Assembly (NCBI GenBank): GCA_900547345.1
Contig: URGG01000027.1
Coordinates: 1 to 19,863 of the forward strand
Source of the DNA: an uncultured Collinsella sp.
Lineage (GTDB): Bacteria; Actinomycetota; Coriobacteriia; Coriobacteriales; Coriobacteriaceae
DNA length: 19,863 nucleotides
Direction of reading: 5' to 3'
The first letter of the stretch is position 1; the number at the start of each line of letters is the position of its first letter. The notes beneath the pieces were generated by a model. It made no database searches and had not been told where the DNA came from. It worked only from the letters and a program-made list of their open reading frames with translations. Both the position numbers and the translations under genes were made by a program. Below are positions 1 through 6,597 of the stretch, in pieces.

Positions 1-912
1 CCTGCCGCAGCGGCCTCCCCCGCAGCCCCTGTTGCGGCGGGCGGCCCTGCGGGCGACGAGGCGTCCCCGGAGGCCGAGGCCCTGGCAGCGCGCAACGGCG
101 CTGCCCCCAACAGAGGCCGTGAGGCCAACAAAGCTGCGTCCTGCCGTCAGCCCGAAGCCGCCGACGGCGGGGCCGAAGCAATGGGGCAGGAGCGCCGCCG
201 TAACGCTCCGCCTGCCAGAGACGCGCGTGCCGCCAGGGAAGCGCGCCCTGCGGAAGCCCCCCGTAATGGGGAGTCCGGCGAGGCCCCCCAGGGCCGTCGA
301 CGCAATGGCCGCAAAGGGGAGCCGCCCGCCGGGCAGCAAGCCTCCGGGCCCGCGGCTTTTGACGCCGTACCGGCGGGCGAAGGCCTGGAAGAAGACCTGG
401 CTGACGCGGGCCTGCCTTCCACCCCCCTGGAACAGCTGGATTTGGCCCGTCTGGAGGCCCTTACGCGCGAAGCCGTGGGCAATCTGGTGCGCCCCATAGT
501 GGGCGGCGAAGCCAAGGTGGACGTGCGCGTGGACGAGGGGCGTGTTTTTGTGGGTGTGGACTGCGATGCGGATCCCGGCCTGCTCATCGGGCGCGAGGGG
601 CAGACCCTGGCCGCCCTGCAGTACATGGTTTCGCGCATTGTTTCGCGCGGCATGGACGCCGCCGTGCGCGTGCAGCTGGACGCGGGCGCGTACCGTCAGC
701 GTCAGGAAGAAAAGCTGCGCGAGATGGCCTTGGCCCTGGCGGAAAAAGTGCGCCAGAGCGGGCGTTCGCTTTCCACCAGACCCCTGTCTTCCTACCACCG
801 GCGGGTTGTGCACGTCTGCCTGCAGGAACTGCCCGATGTGCAGACCCGCAGCAGCGGCGAGGGCCCCCTCAAGCGGGTGGTCATCATGCGCAGGAAGGGC
901 GAAAAGGCCTGA
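1..912 (+). CDS. jag: Jag/KhpB RNA-binding protein, KH + R3H domains (5' end outside window)
   Basis: Reading frame 1 is open from the first base to TGA at 910-912, so this is the C-terminal 303 residues of a longer gene. The ATG at 181 lies in the low-complexity linker and is probably internal. The visible protein starts with a long Ala/Pro/Gly/Arg-rich linker (about the first 145 residues), as seen between the Jag_N and KH domains of long Jag proteins. A KH domain with the GxxG loop IGREGQ (nt ~586-603) follows, then an R3H domain with the R-x-x-x-H signature in YHRRVVH (nt ~796-816). Jag/KhpB is a cytoplasmic RNA-binding protein linked to envelope and division control, usually encoded after yidC. 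Here mnmE follows after 14 nt, the order known from Desulfovibrio-type genomes. Base composition and codon use differ from everything after ~1850. Family assignment is secure; the donor lineage is inferred. Confidence 0.88.
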   Translation, partial: PAAAASPAAPVAAGGPAGDEASPEAEALAARNGAAPNRGREANKAASCRQPEAADGGAEAMGQERRRNAPPARDARAAREARPAEAPRNGESGEAPQGRRRNGRKGEPPAGQQASGPAAFDAVPAGEGLEEDLADAGLPSTPLEQLDLARLEALTREAVGNLVRPIVGGEAKVDVRVDEGRVFVGVDCDADPGLLIGREGQTLAALQYMVSRIVSRGMDAAVRVQLDAGAYRQRQEEKLREMALALAEKVRQSGRSLSTRPLSSYHRRVVHVCLQELPDVQTRSSGEGPLKRVVIMRRKGEKA

Positions 913-926
913 GGCGCGGTGCGGCC

Positions 927-1847
927 ATGAGCCCGGAGCAGGACAGGGAAACCATTGTGGCCATTGCCACGGCCCCCGGAGCGGGCGCCATAGGCATTGT
1001 ACGGCTGTCCGGGCCGGAGGCGCGGCGCGTGCTGGGCCGACTGTTTCGCCCGGCCGCAGCGGATTTTACGGATTTTCGGCCTTGGGTGCTGCATCGGGGG
1101 CGCGTGCTGGATGCCTGCGACCAGCCCCTGGACGATGTGCTGGCCGTGTTCATGCCTGGCCCACGCACCTTCTCGGGTGAGGATATGGCCGAAATCCAGT
1201 GTCACGGCGGCCCTCTTATGGTCCAGGCCGTGCTGGAAAGCGCCCTGCAGCATGGCGCGCGCCCGGCGGCCAGGGGCGAGTTCTCGCATCGGGGTTTCTG
1301 CAACGGCCGCATGGACCTGAGTCAGGCCGAGGCTGTGGCCGAACTCATTGCCGCGCCCTCGCGCGAGGCCCTGCGCTATGGCCTGAACCGTCTGGACGGC
1401 CTGCTGGGCCGCCGCACGGCAGCCCTGCGGCAGGCTCTGGAAGCGTTGCGGGCCAGAGTCTGTCTGGCCGTAGATTTTCCCGAAGATGAAGTGGAAGATT
1501 TGCCGCTGGCGGATTTTGCCGTGGCCGTAGATGGCGTAGCCGATGCGGTACGCGGTCTGCTGGCCGGGCAGCGCCGCGCGCGGCTCATGCAGCAGGGGGC
1601 CCTGGTAGTGCTGGCCGGGGCCGTCAACGCGGGCAAATCCAGCCTGCTCAACGCGTTGCTGGGCCGCAACCGGGCGTTGGTTACGGATCTGCCCGGCACT
1701 ACTCGCGATTTTCTGGAAGAAGCCTGCGACCTGGACGGCCTGCCCGTGCGCCTCACGGATACGGCCGGCCTGCGCCATGCGACCGGGGCCGTGGAGGCCT
1801 TGGGCGTGGCCCGCAGCCGGGAAAAGCTGGCCGAGGCCGACGCCGTC
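927..1847 (+). CDS. mnmE: MnmE (TrmE) tRNA-modifying GTPase, 3' part lost at a chimeric junction
   Basis: About 307 residues match the start of MnmE, which with MnmG places the (carboxymethyl)aminomethyl group on wobble U34 of certain tRNAs. The N-terminal tetrahydrofolate-binding/dimerisation domain opens with IVAIATAPGAGAIGIVRLSG and contains the GEFSHRGFCNGRMDLSQAEA segment. The helical domain follows, then the G domain: G1 GAVNAGKS (residues 231-238, nt 1617-1640), G2 PGTTRD (256-261) and G3 DTAG (278-281, nt 1758-1769). Homology stops after AEADAV at ~1847, just where a hydrophobic beta strand is expected. The G4 NKxD motif, the C-terminal helices and the terminal Cys motif are all missing. 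A complete MnmE is about 450-460 residues. The frame continues without a stop into an esterase, giving a nominal 594-residue chimera (927-2711) that I do not believe is a natural protein. Start ATG 927 has only a weak purine-rich stretch upstream. Confidence 0.88.
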
Positions 1848-1850
1848 GGG
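1842..1850. other. Probable chimeric join between two genomes
   Basis: To the left, the reading frame is MnmE up to the segment after its DTAG motif. To the right, the same frame is a CE7-family esterase without its first ~35-40 residues. Codon style changes at the same place: mixed GAA/GAG with a CTG/GCC-rich pattern on the left, Collinsella-like on the right. Both partners are truncated at the same point and no mobile-element end is visible. The bases around the join (GCCGACGCCGTCGG) are short and GC-rich and could have served as microhomology. The exact base of the join cannot be fixed, perhaps to within 10 nt. I infer an assembly or library artefact as most likely. Confidence 0.75.
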
Positions 1851-2711
1851 CTTGACTATGCGATTGAGACGGCATCGGTCGCCGATGCCGCGACCTGCCA
1901 GCTTTTCGACCTCTGGTATACCGGTATGTGTGGCGCGCGCCTGCATGCCAAGTACCTTAAACCCGTCTCGGACGAGCCCGTGCCATTGGTACTTCAGTTC
2001 CATGGGTATCCGGGTGCAAGCCGCAGCTGGTTTGAGCAGGCGTCGTTTGCGGGCATGGGCATGGCACTCATCGCCCTCGACTGCCCCGGCCAAGGAGGTC
2101 CCTCCGAGGACATTGGTGGATTTGAGGGCACAACGGTTGCCGGGCATATCGTCGCCGGTATCGACGGCGACCCTGCCAACCTCTACTATGTCCGCTTACA
2201 CCAAGATATTCGAATCCTGTGCCGCATCGTTCGCGAGCTCGAGGGCATCGATCTTGCGCGTGTGTTTGTGAACGGCGCGTCGCAGGGCGGCGGTTTGGGC
2301 ATTGCGACCTGTGCGCTTAACAGCGAGCTTATCAATCGCGCCGCCATCCTCTATCCCTTCCTGTCAGATTTCCGCCTGGTCTGGGATTTGGATGCCGACG
2401 ACATTGCCTACGAGGGCCTGCGCTATTGGTCTCGCTGGTTTGATGAGGACTCGACTCGTATTGACGAAGCCTATGCCAAGCTGGCGTACTTCGATTCCAA
2501 GAACTTTGCCCCTATGGTCAAATGCCCCGTGCTGTTTGGCACCGGCACAGCCGATATCGTCTGTCCGCCAGCGACGCAGTTTGCGGTCTATAACAACCTG
2601 ACCTGCGAAAAGCGTCATGAGTTCTTTGAAGGCTTTGGCCACGAGGAGATTCAGGATTTTGACGATCTGATCATTCCGTTTTTCTGCAAGGGAGGGGAGG
2701 CTCATGTCTAA
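1848..2711 (+). CDS. CE7/AXE1-family acetylesterase, N-terminus missing
   Basis: This alpha/beta-hydrolase is of the acetyl-xylan esterase/cephalosporin-C deacetylase family (CE7), which removes O-acetyl groups from small acetylated sugars. About 287 residues remain of an expected ~325. The oxyanion-hole segment FHGYPG, the nucleophile elbow GASQGG (Ser codon 2280-2282), the acid in GTADIVCPP (Asp codon 2553-2555) and the base in GFGHEE (His codon 2640-2642) are all present, so the catalytic triad is complete. The first ~35-40 residues and the native start were lost at the junction near 1848. The stop TAA (2709-2711) overlaps the ATG of the next gene by 8 nt, so the two are translationally coupled. 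The downstream lyase, ROK kinase and NanE suggest the substrate may be O-acetylated sialic acid; a putative CE7 esterase also occurs in the Streptococcus pneumoniae nan locus. Substrate is inferred, fold is not. Confidence 0.85.
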   Translation, partial: GLDYAIETASVADAATCQLFDLWYTGMCGARLHAKYLKPVSDEPVPLVLQFHGYPGASRSWFEQASFAGMGMALIALDCPGQGGPSEDIGGFEGTTVAGHIVAGIDGDPANLYYVRLHQDIRILCRIVRELEGIDLARVFVNGASQGGGLGIATCALNSELINRAAILYPFLSDFRLVWDLDADDIAYEGLRYWSRWFDEDSTRIDEAYAKLAYFDSKNFAPMVKCPVLFGTGTADIVCPPATQFAVYNNLTCEKRHEFFEGFGHEEIQDFDDLIIPFFCKGGEAHV

Positions 2712-3555
2712 GTGCGAGAGCAATGTTGACGAGCTGATTGTCCCCGGGCTTGTGGGAATTCCTGGAACGGTTTCGTCAAGGCTCGCAGAATATCGGGACT
2801 GGCGCGGTGATGTCCAAGCAGATGTTTCTGATTTAGAGACATGCGCTTCGAATCTTGAGATTCAAGGCCTGGCCATTACGGCGATTGACTTTGTTAACCC
2901 CTGCGCCCGTTACTCGGAGGTCTCCTTTGAGCTCGGTGACGATGCGATTCACGCTCGTTTGATCGAGCCTGTCGGTCGTGCCCGAGTATCTGAGCGCGTG
3001 CCGCTGTGCCTGATGTTCCACGACATCGATCGGCCTGTGCGCGGCTGGCATCACATGACGAGATTTGCCGCCATGGGGTATGCCGTCCTCGCGCTGGATG
3101 ACGATGTTGCTGGTGCGGACGACCTGCAGCGGGGGATTTCTTCGCCCGCTTTTGTCGAGCGCGTCCGTTGGGGTTGCGCGCTGGCGAAGGTGGCGCGCAA
3201 TCTTGATGGCATGGACCCCGACCGCATCTTTGCATGGGGCGAGGGCCTTGGTGGCGGTGTCGCTTTGGCGGTCTCCGCCTTGGATAAGTGTGGCCTTGCC
3301 TGCACGGCGGTTGCCAATCCAATTCCCGGTGGCCTTGAGACGCTGTCGTCTCGGGTGCGCGGATCGGTGCTCATGGGCACATCGCTCATGGATGCCGCGA
3401 GCGACCCCAAGGGCCAGTTTGCTGTATTCAACGGTCTTGAGTGTGACCGGAGGCATATCATCTATGCCAAATACGCTCACGAGCGCATCAATGCGTTCGA
3501 AAACGAAGTCGTCGACTTCTTTAACCAAACGTTCTACCCGTGTTCTTTGGCCTAG
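2704..3555 (+). CDS. Degenerate CE7-like esterase paralogue, predicted catalytically inactive
   Basis: This 283-residue protein aligns along its second half with the esterase just upstream: YSEVSFELGDDAIHARLIEP with its FDLWYTGMCGARLHAKYLKP, and GQFAVFNGLEC with its TQFAVYNNLTC. The nucleophile elbow reads GEGLGG in place of GASQGG, so the catalytic Ser is Gly181 (codon 3244-3246). The oxyanion-loop segment is FHDIDR in place of FHGYPG. The Asp (GTSLMD) and His (YAHERI) positions are kept. The frame is intact with no stop or shift, so it is a maintained pseudoenzyme candidate and not obvious debris. ATG 2704 overlaps the upstream stop and sits behind a strong purine-rich Shine-Dalgarno at ~2689-2700. 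The first ~75 residues have no counterpart I recognise. It may bind acetylated sugar, partner the active esterase, or be in decay; nothing in the sequence decides this. Confidence 0.75.
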   Translation: MSKCESNVDELIVPGLVGIPGTVSSRLAEYRDWRGDVQADVSDLETCASNLEIQGLAITAIDFVNPCARYSEVSFELGDDAIHARLIEPVGRARVSERVPLCLMFHDIDRPVRGWHHMTRFAAMGYAVLALDDDVAGADDLQRGISSPAFVERVRWGCALAKVARNLDGMDPDRIFAWGEGLGGGVALAVSALDKCGLACTAVANPIPGGLETLSSRVRGSVLMGTSLMDAASDPKGQFAVFNGLECDRRHIIYAKYAHERINAFENEVVDFFNQTFYPCSLA

Positions 3556-3581
3556 ACAGCCTGGACACTGCCAACAAGAGT

Positions 3582-3600
3582 GGGCGGCATAGGGCCGCCC
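3582..3600 (+). other. Small GC-rich stem-loop before the lyase gene
   Basis: GGGCGGC (3582-3588) pairs with GCCGCCC (3594-3600) across a 5-nt loop in the 68-nt gap between the esterase-like gene and the lyase. No U-tract follows, so it is not a classical terminator. A role in mRNA processing or stability is only a guess. Confidence 0.4.
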
Positions 3601-3623
3601 GCCAGACAACTAAGGAGATTCTT

Positions 3624-4544
3624 GTGGCAACTCAGAAATTCACCGGCGTTATCCCTCCCGTCGTTGTTCCCGATACCGAAGATCACCAGCTCGATGTTGT
3701 CTCCTTTGAGCGCAGCATCAACCGCATGATCGACGCCGGCGTCGATGGACTGTTCTTCCTGGGATCCTCGGGCGAGGTCGTCTTCTCCACCGACGAGCGC
3801 CGTCGCCAGATTATCGCCGAGGCCGTCCGTATCGTCGACCACCGCGTGCCTGTTCTGGTCGGCATCATCGATACCGAGACCGAGCGCATGATCGAGCACG
3901 GCAAGGTCGCTCAGGAGCTGGGCGCCGATGCGCTTGTCGCCACCTGCCCGTTCTATGCCCTGCAGGGCATGACCGAGGTCGAGGAGCATTTCCGCATCCT
4001 GCACGAGGAACTCGACCTGCCCATCTTTGCCTATGACATTCCCGTCTGCGTTCACACCAAACTCCCCTGGAAGCTCCTTGCCAAGCTCGGCGCCGAGGGC
4101 GTCCTTGCTGGCGTCAAGGATTCCTCCGGTGATGACATCTCGTTCCGCTACCTCGTTCAGGAGAACGAGAAGAACGGCCATCCGATGAGCATTCTCACCG
4201 GTCACGAGGTTGTTGTCGACGGCGCCTACCTCGGTGGCGCCGACGGTTCCGTCCCGGGTCTCGCCAACGTTGAGCCCGAGGGCTACGTGCGTCAGTGGAA
4301 GGCCGCTCAGGCTGGTGACTGGGCTACCGTCAAGGCCGAGCAGGATCGCCTCAATGAGATTTCGCACATCTGGGATGTCACCTCGGGCGTCCAGGGCTAT
4401 GCCGGTGGCGTCGGCGCCTTCAAGACCGCTATGAACCTCATGGGCATCTTCGACAGCCCGACCATGCCGCGCCCGGTGAAGGCCATGACCGGCGAGAACG
4501 TCGAGGCGATTAAGAAGGTCCTTCAGGACAACGGCCTCCTGTAA
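3624..4544 (+). CDS. DHDPS/N-acetylneuraminate lyase family aldolase
   Basis: A 306-residue class I aldolase of the DapA/NanA superfamily, full length. Family motifs are the substrate-carboxylate loop GSSGE (residues 47-51), the catalytic Tyr137 in YDIP, and the Schiff-base Lys165 in GVKDSSGD. The start is GTG 3624, chosen because AAGGAG (3612-3617) lies 6 nt before it and the protein then begins MATQKFTGVIPP; upstream in-frame codons overlap the previous gene. Context (acetylesterase before, ROK kinase and NanE after) points to cleavage of N-acetylneuraminate to ManNAc and pyruvate. However, GSSGE, VKDSSGD and the LTGHE segment differ from the E. coli NanA pattern (GSTGE, KQTSGD, YNGYDE) and also fit 2-keto-3-deoxy-sugar-acid aldolases. 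Superfamily is certain, substrate is not, so I withhold the symbol nanA. Confidence 0.88.
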   Translation: MATQKFTGVIPPVVVPDTEDHQLDVVSFERSINRMIDAGVDGLFFLGSSGEVVFSTDERRRQIIAEAVRIVDHRVPVLVGIIDTETERMIEHGKVAQELGADALVATCPFYALQGMTEVEEHFRILHEELDLPIFAYDIPVCVHTKLPWKLLAKLGAEGVLAGVKDSSGDDISFRYLVQENEKNGHPMSILTGHEVVVDGAYLGGADGSVPGLANVEPEGYVRQWKAAQAGDWATVKAEQDRLNEISHIWDVTSGVQGYAGGVGAFKTAMNLMGIFDSPTMPRPVKAMTGENVEAIKKVLQDNGLL

Positions 4545-4554
4545 AGCTTTCCCG

Positions 4555-4636
4555 GGCGCCCGACCTCGCCGTTCAACCGTGCGGCCATGACCCATTAGGT
4601 CAATGGCCACACGGTTTCTCGGCGATCTCGGGCGCC
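4555..4636 (+). other. Two-tier 82-nt stem-loop (structured spacer or cis RNA element)
   Basis: Outer arms GGCGCCCGA (4555-4563) and TCGCCG (4566-4571) pair with CGGCGA (4620-4625) and TCGGGCGCC (4628-4636), leaving a 2x2 internal loop. Inner arms CCGTGCGGCCATGACC (4577-4592) and GGTCAATGGCCACACGG (4598-4614) pair with one mismatch and one bulge around a 5-nt loop. The element starts 10 nt after the lyase stop and ends 80 nt before the ROK gene. No U-run follows the outer stem, so intrinsic termination is doubtful; mRNA protection, processing or a regulatory fold are possible. Seen directly; function unknown. Confidence 0.6.
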
Positions 4637-4716
4637 TGGAAAACCTTTACCGCGCTGTGACGGCTAGCCTGACGGCGCATTTCCTGTAGTTGTTTTTATC
4701 TCCTAAGGAGAGCGAC

Positions 4717-5682
4717 ATGGAGAACAAGTACGTCTGCTCTGTCGATATCGGCGGAACTAAGATCGCGACCGCCATTATGGAGTACCCGGCTGACGGTAGT
4801 GTGCCCCATCCCGTTTTTGAGGCCGAGGTTCCCACCGAGGCCCAAGAGGGCGGCGAGGCCGTCTTCCAGCGTATCGAGGCGTCCATCAAGGCTGCTCTCG
4901 AGGCGAATCCCGATGTTGAGGTCCTTGGCGTCGGTATCGGTGCCGCCGGCGTTGTCGATCCCAAGACGGGTGCCATTGCGTATGCCAACGAGATCATGCC
5001 CGGCTGGTCCGGCGTTCAGTTGGGGCCGCGTCTGCGCGAGGACCTCGGTCTTCCCGTTGCCGTTGTAGGCGACGTGCAGGCTCATGCTCTGGGCGAGGCC
5101 CACTGGGGCGTCGGCAAGGGCAAGTTCTCCGTCTTGTGTCTTGGCATCGGTACGGGCATCGGCGGCGCATATGTCGAGAACGGCCGCGTGATGCAGGGCT
5201 TCCATGGTGCTGCCGGCCATATGGGCCACATCGAGTGCTCGGCTGCCGCCGGCATTCCCTGCGCCTGCGGGCGTTCCGGCCATCTTGAGTCGGTTGCTTC
5301 GGGCACTTCCATTGGTCGTATGTACGATGAGCGCTTTGGTCGCGTCGACCCCAGCCGTCCTTCGATCGGTCGCGATGTGAACGACCTGTGCCGTGCGGGC
5401 GACGCAAAGGCGACCGAGGTTATCCATGACGCCGGCTTTGCGCTGGGGGCCAGCTTGGGCTCGCTCGCTAACATCCTGGACCCAGAGGTCATCGTGCTTT
5501 CGGGCGGCGTGATTCACCAAGGTCCCGATTGGCGTTCGCAGACGTGGAAGGATTCGGTGCACGAGGGCTATGCCAGCCAGGCGCTCGATCCGCTTCAGGA
5601 CACGCCGATCCTCATCGGTTCTCTGGAGGGCGATGCTCCGCTCATCGGTGCCGCTGAGCATCTTCTTGCCTCGTTGAAGTAA
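4717..5682 (+). CDS. nanK: ROK-family sugar kinase, probable N-acetylmannosamine kinase
   Basis: A 321-residue ROK kinase. The ATP phosphate loop is DIGGTK (residues 10-15), the glycine-rich segment GVGIGAAGVVD follows (71-81), the catalytic base is Asp119 in GDVQAHALGE, and a second nucleotide-binding loop is LGIGTGIGG (142-150). The ROK signature region runs GHMGHIE (167-173) to CACGRSGHLE (182-191). The usual structural-zinc motif is CxCGxxGCxE; here the third Cys is His189, so zinc would be held by His171, Cys182, Cys184 and possibly His189. ATG 4717 is chosen because AAGGAG (4705-4710) sits 6 nt upstream. Lying between a lyase and NanE, it most likely phosphorylates ManNAc to ManNAc-6-phosphate in the cytoplasm. 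Glucokinase or another hexose specificity cannot be ruled out from sequence alone. Confidence 0.82.
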   Translation: MENKYVCSVDIGGTKIATAIMEYPADGSVPHPVFEAEVPTEAQEGGEAVFQRIEASIKAALEANPDVEVLGVGIGAAGVVDPKTGAIAYANEIMPGWSGVQLGPRLREDLGLPVAVVGDVQAHALGEAHWGVGKGKFSVLCLGIGTGIGGAYVENGRVMQGFHGAAGHMGHIECSAAAGIPCACGRSGHLESVASGTSIGRMYDERFGRVDPSRPSIGRDVNDLCRAGDAKATEVIHDAGFALGASLGSLANILDPEVIVLSGGVIHQGPDWRSQTWKDSVHEGYASQALDPLQDTPILIGSLEGDAPLIGAAEHLLASLK

Positions 5683-5699
5683 ACATAACTACCAAGTGC

Positions 5700-5797
5700 G
5701 CCTTCTGAGGTGCCGCAGATTGACGTGAAAGAGGAGCGAAGCGTACTTCGGTACGTGAGCGACGGTTTGAACGTCAAGGTGCGGTGTCTCAGAAGGC
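5700..5797 (+). repeat. 98-bp near-perfect palindrome with UUCG-capped hairpin (REP/MITE-like)
   Basis: The gap between the ROK kinase and nanE is almost all one inverted repeat. GCCTTCTGAG (5700-5709) pairs with CTCAGAAGGC (5788-5797). GTG (5710-5712) forms three G.U pairs with TGT (5785-5787). CCGC (5713-5716) pairs with GCGG (5781-5784), TTGACGT (5720-5726) with ACGTCAA (5771-5777), and CGTAC (5742-5746) with GTACG (5751-5755) around the loop TTCG (5747-5750). A purine-rich internal loop separates the last two stems. Wobble pairing in the stem suggests it is read as RNA, or is a decayed perfect palindrome. Shape and size resemble REP or MITE elements; no second copy is visible in this window. 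It ends 25 nt before the nanE start and could affect nanE expression. Confidence 0.7.
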
Positions 5798-5822
5798 TGT
5801 TTTTAGAAAGGTTGAGTCGAAC

Positions 5823-6509
5823 ATGACCGTTGATCCATTGATTCAATCCCTGAAGGGCAAGCTCGTCGTGAGCGTTCAGGCGTATATGGGCGAGCCGCTT
5901 CGTACGCCCGAGACCATGGCTCAAATGTCTCGCGCTTGCGAGCTCGGTGGCGCCGCCGCCATTCGCTGCCAGGGCCTTGCCGACATTGCCGCCATTAAGG
6001 GTCGCTGTGAGGTTCCTGTTATCGGCCTGTGGAAGGATGGGCACGAGGGCGTTTACATCACGCCGACGCTGCGTCACGCTCGCGCCTGCGTTGCTGCCGG
6101 TGCCGATATCGTGGCGATCGACGCCACCGATCGCCCGCGTCCCGACGGCAAGTCGGTCGAGGATACCTTCCGCCCGCTGCACGAGGAGGGTGTGCTCCTG
6201 ATGGCGGATTGTGCCACCATCGAGGACATTCGCCGTGCGGTTGATATGGGCTTCGACCTTGTATCCACCACGCTTTCTCACGGTGTCGCCGCCATCGACT
6301 GCACCATGGCCGATGGCCCCGATCTGCCGCTCCTGCGTCAGGCGACCGAGGAATTCCCCGGCCTTCCCATCATTTGCGAGGGTCGCGTGCATACGCCCGA
6401 GGAGGCTCGCGCCGCGATCGATGCTGGCGCCTGGGCCGTTGTCGTCGGCACCGCCATCACGCACCCCACGAGTATTACGAGTTGGTTCAAGGCTGCGCTT
6501 GAGGCGTAA
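5823..6509 (+). CDS. nanE: N-acetylmannosamine-6-phosphate 2-epimerase
   Basis: A 228-residue TIM-barrel epimerase converting ManNAc-6-phosphate to GlcNAc-6-phosphate. Family segments are VSVQAYMGEPLRTPE (16-30), GGAAAIRCQGLADIAAI (42-58), the catalytic Lys71 in IGLWKDG, AGADIVAIDATDRPRP (92-107), MADCATIEDIRRA (127-139), STTLSHG (148-154) and Glu186 in ICEGRVHTPEEA, closing with the phosphate-binding VVVGTAIT (206-213). Lys71 and Glu186 match the acid/base pair described for Clostridium perfringens NanE by position in the motifs. ATG 5823 is chosen over an upstream in-frame codon inside the palindrome; AGAAAGG (5805-5811) is its ribosome site with an 11-nt gap. With the lyase and ROK kinase it completes conversion of sialic acid to GlcNAc-6-phosphate; NagA/NagB would be needed elsewhere. 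Confidence 0.92.
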   Translation: MTVDPLIQSLKGKLVVSVQAYMGEPLRTPETMAQMSRACELGGAAAIRCQGLADIAAIKGRCEVPVIGLWKDGHEGVYITPTLRHARACVAAGADIVAIDATDRPRPDGKSVEDTFRPLHEEGVLLMADCATIEDIRRAVDMGFDLVSTTLSHGVAAIDCTMADGPDLPLLRQATEEFPGLPIICEGRVHTPEEARAAIDAGAWAVVVGTAITHPTSITSWFKAALEA

Positions 6510-6560
6510 GACAGGCCTCGTATCCGCTCGGGGCGGTATACTCAATATAGGCAATTGACC

Positions 6561-6597
6561 GCGCGGGATCCGGGTTGCTGGGTCCCGCGCTTGTTTT
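6561..6597 (+). terminator. Intrinsic terminator after nanE
   Basis: GCGCGGGATCC (6561-6571) pairs with GGGTCCCGCGC (6580-6590) with one U.G pair and an 8-nt loop, followed by TTGTTTT (6591-6597). It lies 51 nt after nanE and 13 nt before the rapZ start. A TATACT box at 6537-6542 sits just before it without a clear -35; if that is the rapZ promoter, the hairpin would be in the rapZ leader and act as an attenuator. Confidence 0.7.

Noticed and set aside
181..912. jag starting at ATG 181
   Set aside because: The same frame is open to base 1 and upstream residues continue the Ala/Pro-rich linker, so the true start is outside the window.
927..2711. A natural 594-residue GTPase-esterase fusion enzyme
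   Set aside because: Both halves are truncated inside conserved domains at the same point, and codon style and lineage change there. A chance in-frame join is the simpler reading.
3540..3623. An extended N-terminus for the lyase from GTG 3540
   Set aside because: It would overlap the upstream gene and run through a hairpin; AAGGAG correctly placed before GTG 3624 gives the normal family length.
5784..5822. An earlier nanE start inside the palindrome
   Set aside because: The extra residues come from the inverted repeat and do not belong to the NanE family; ATG 5823 has a ribosome site.
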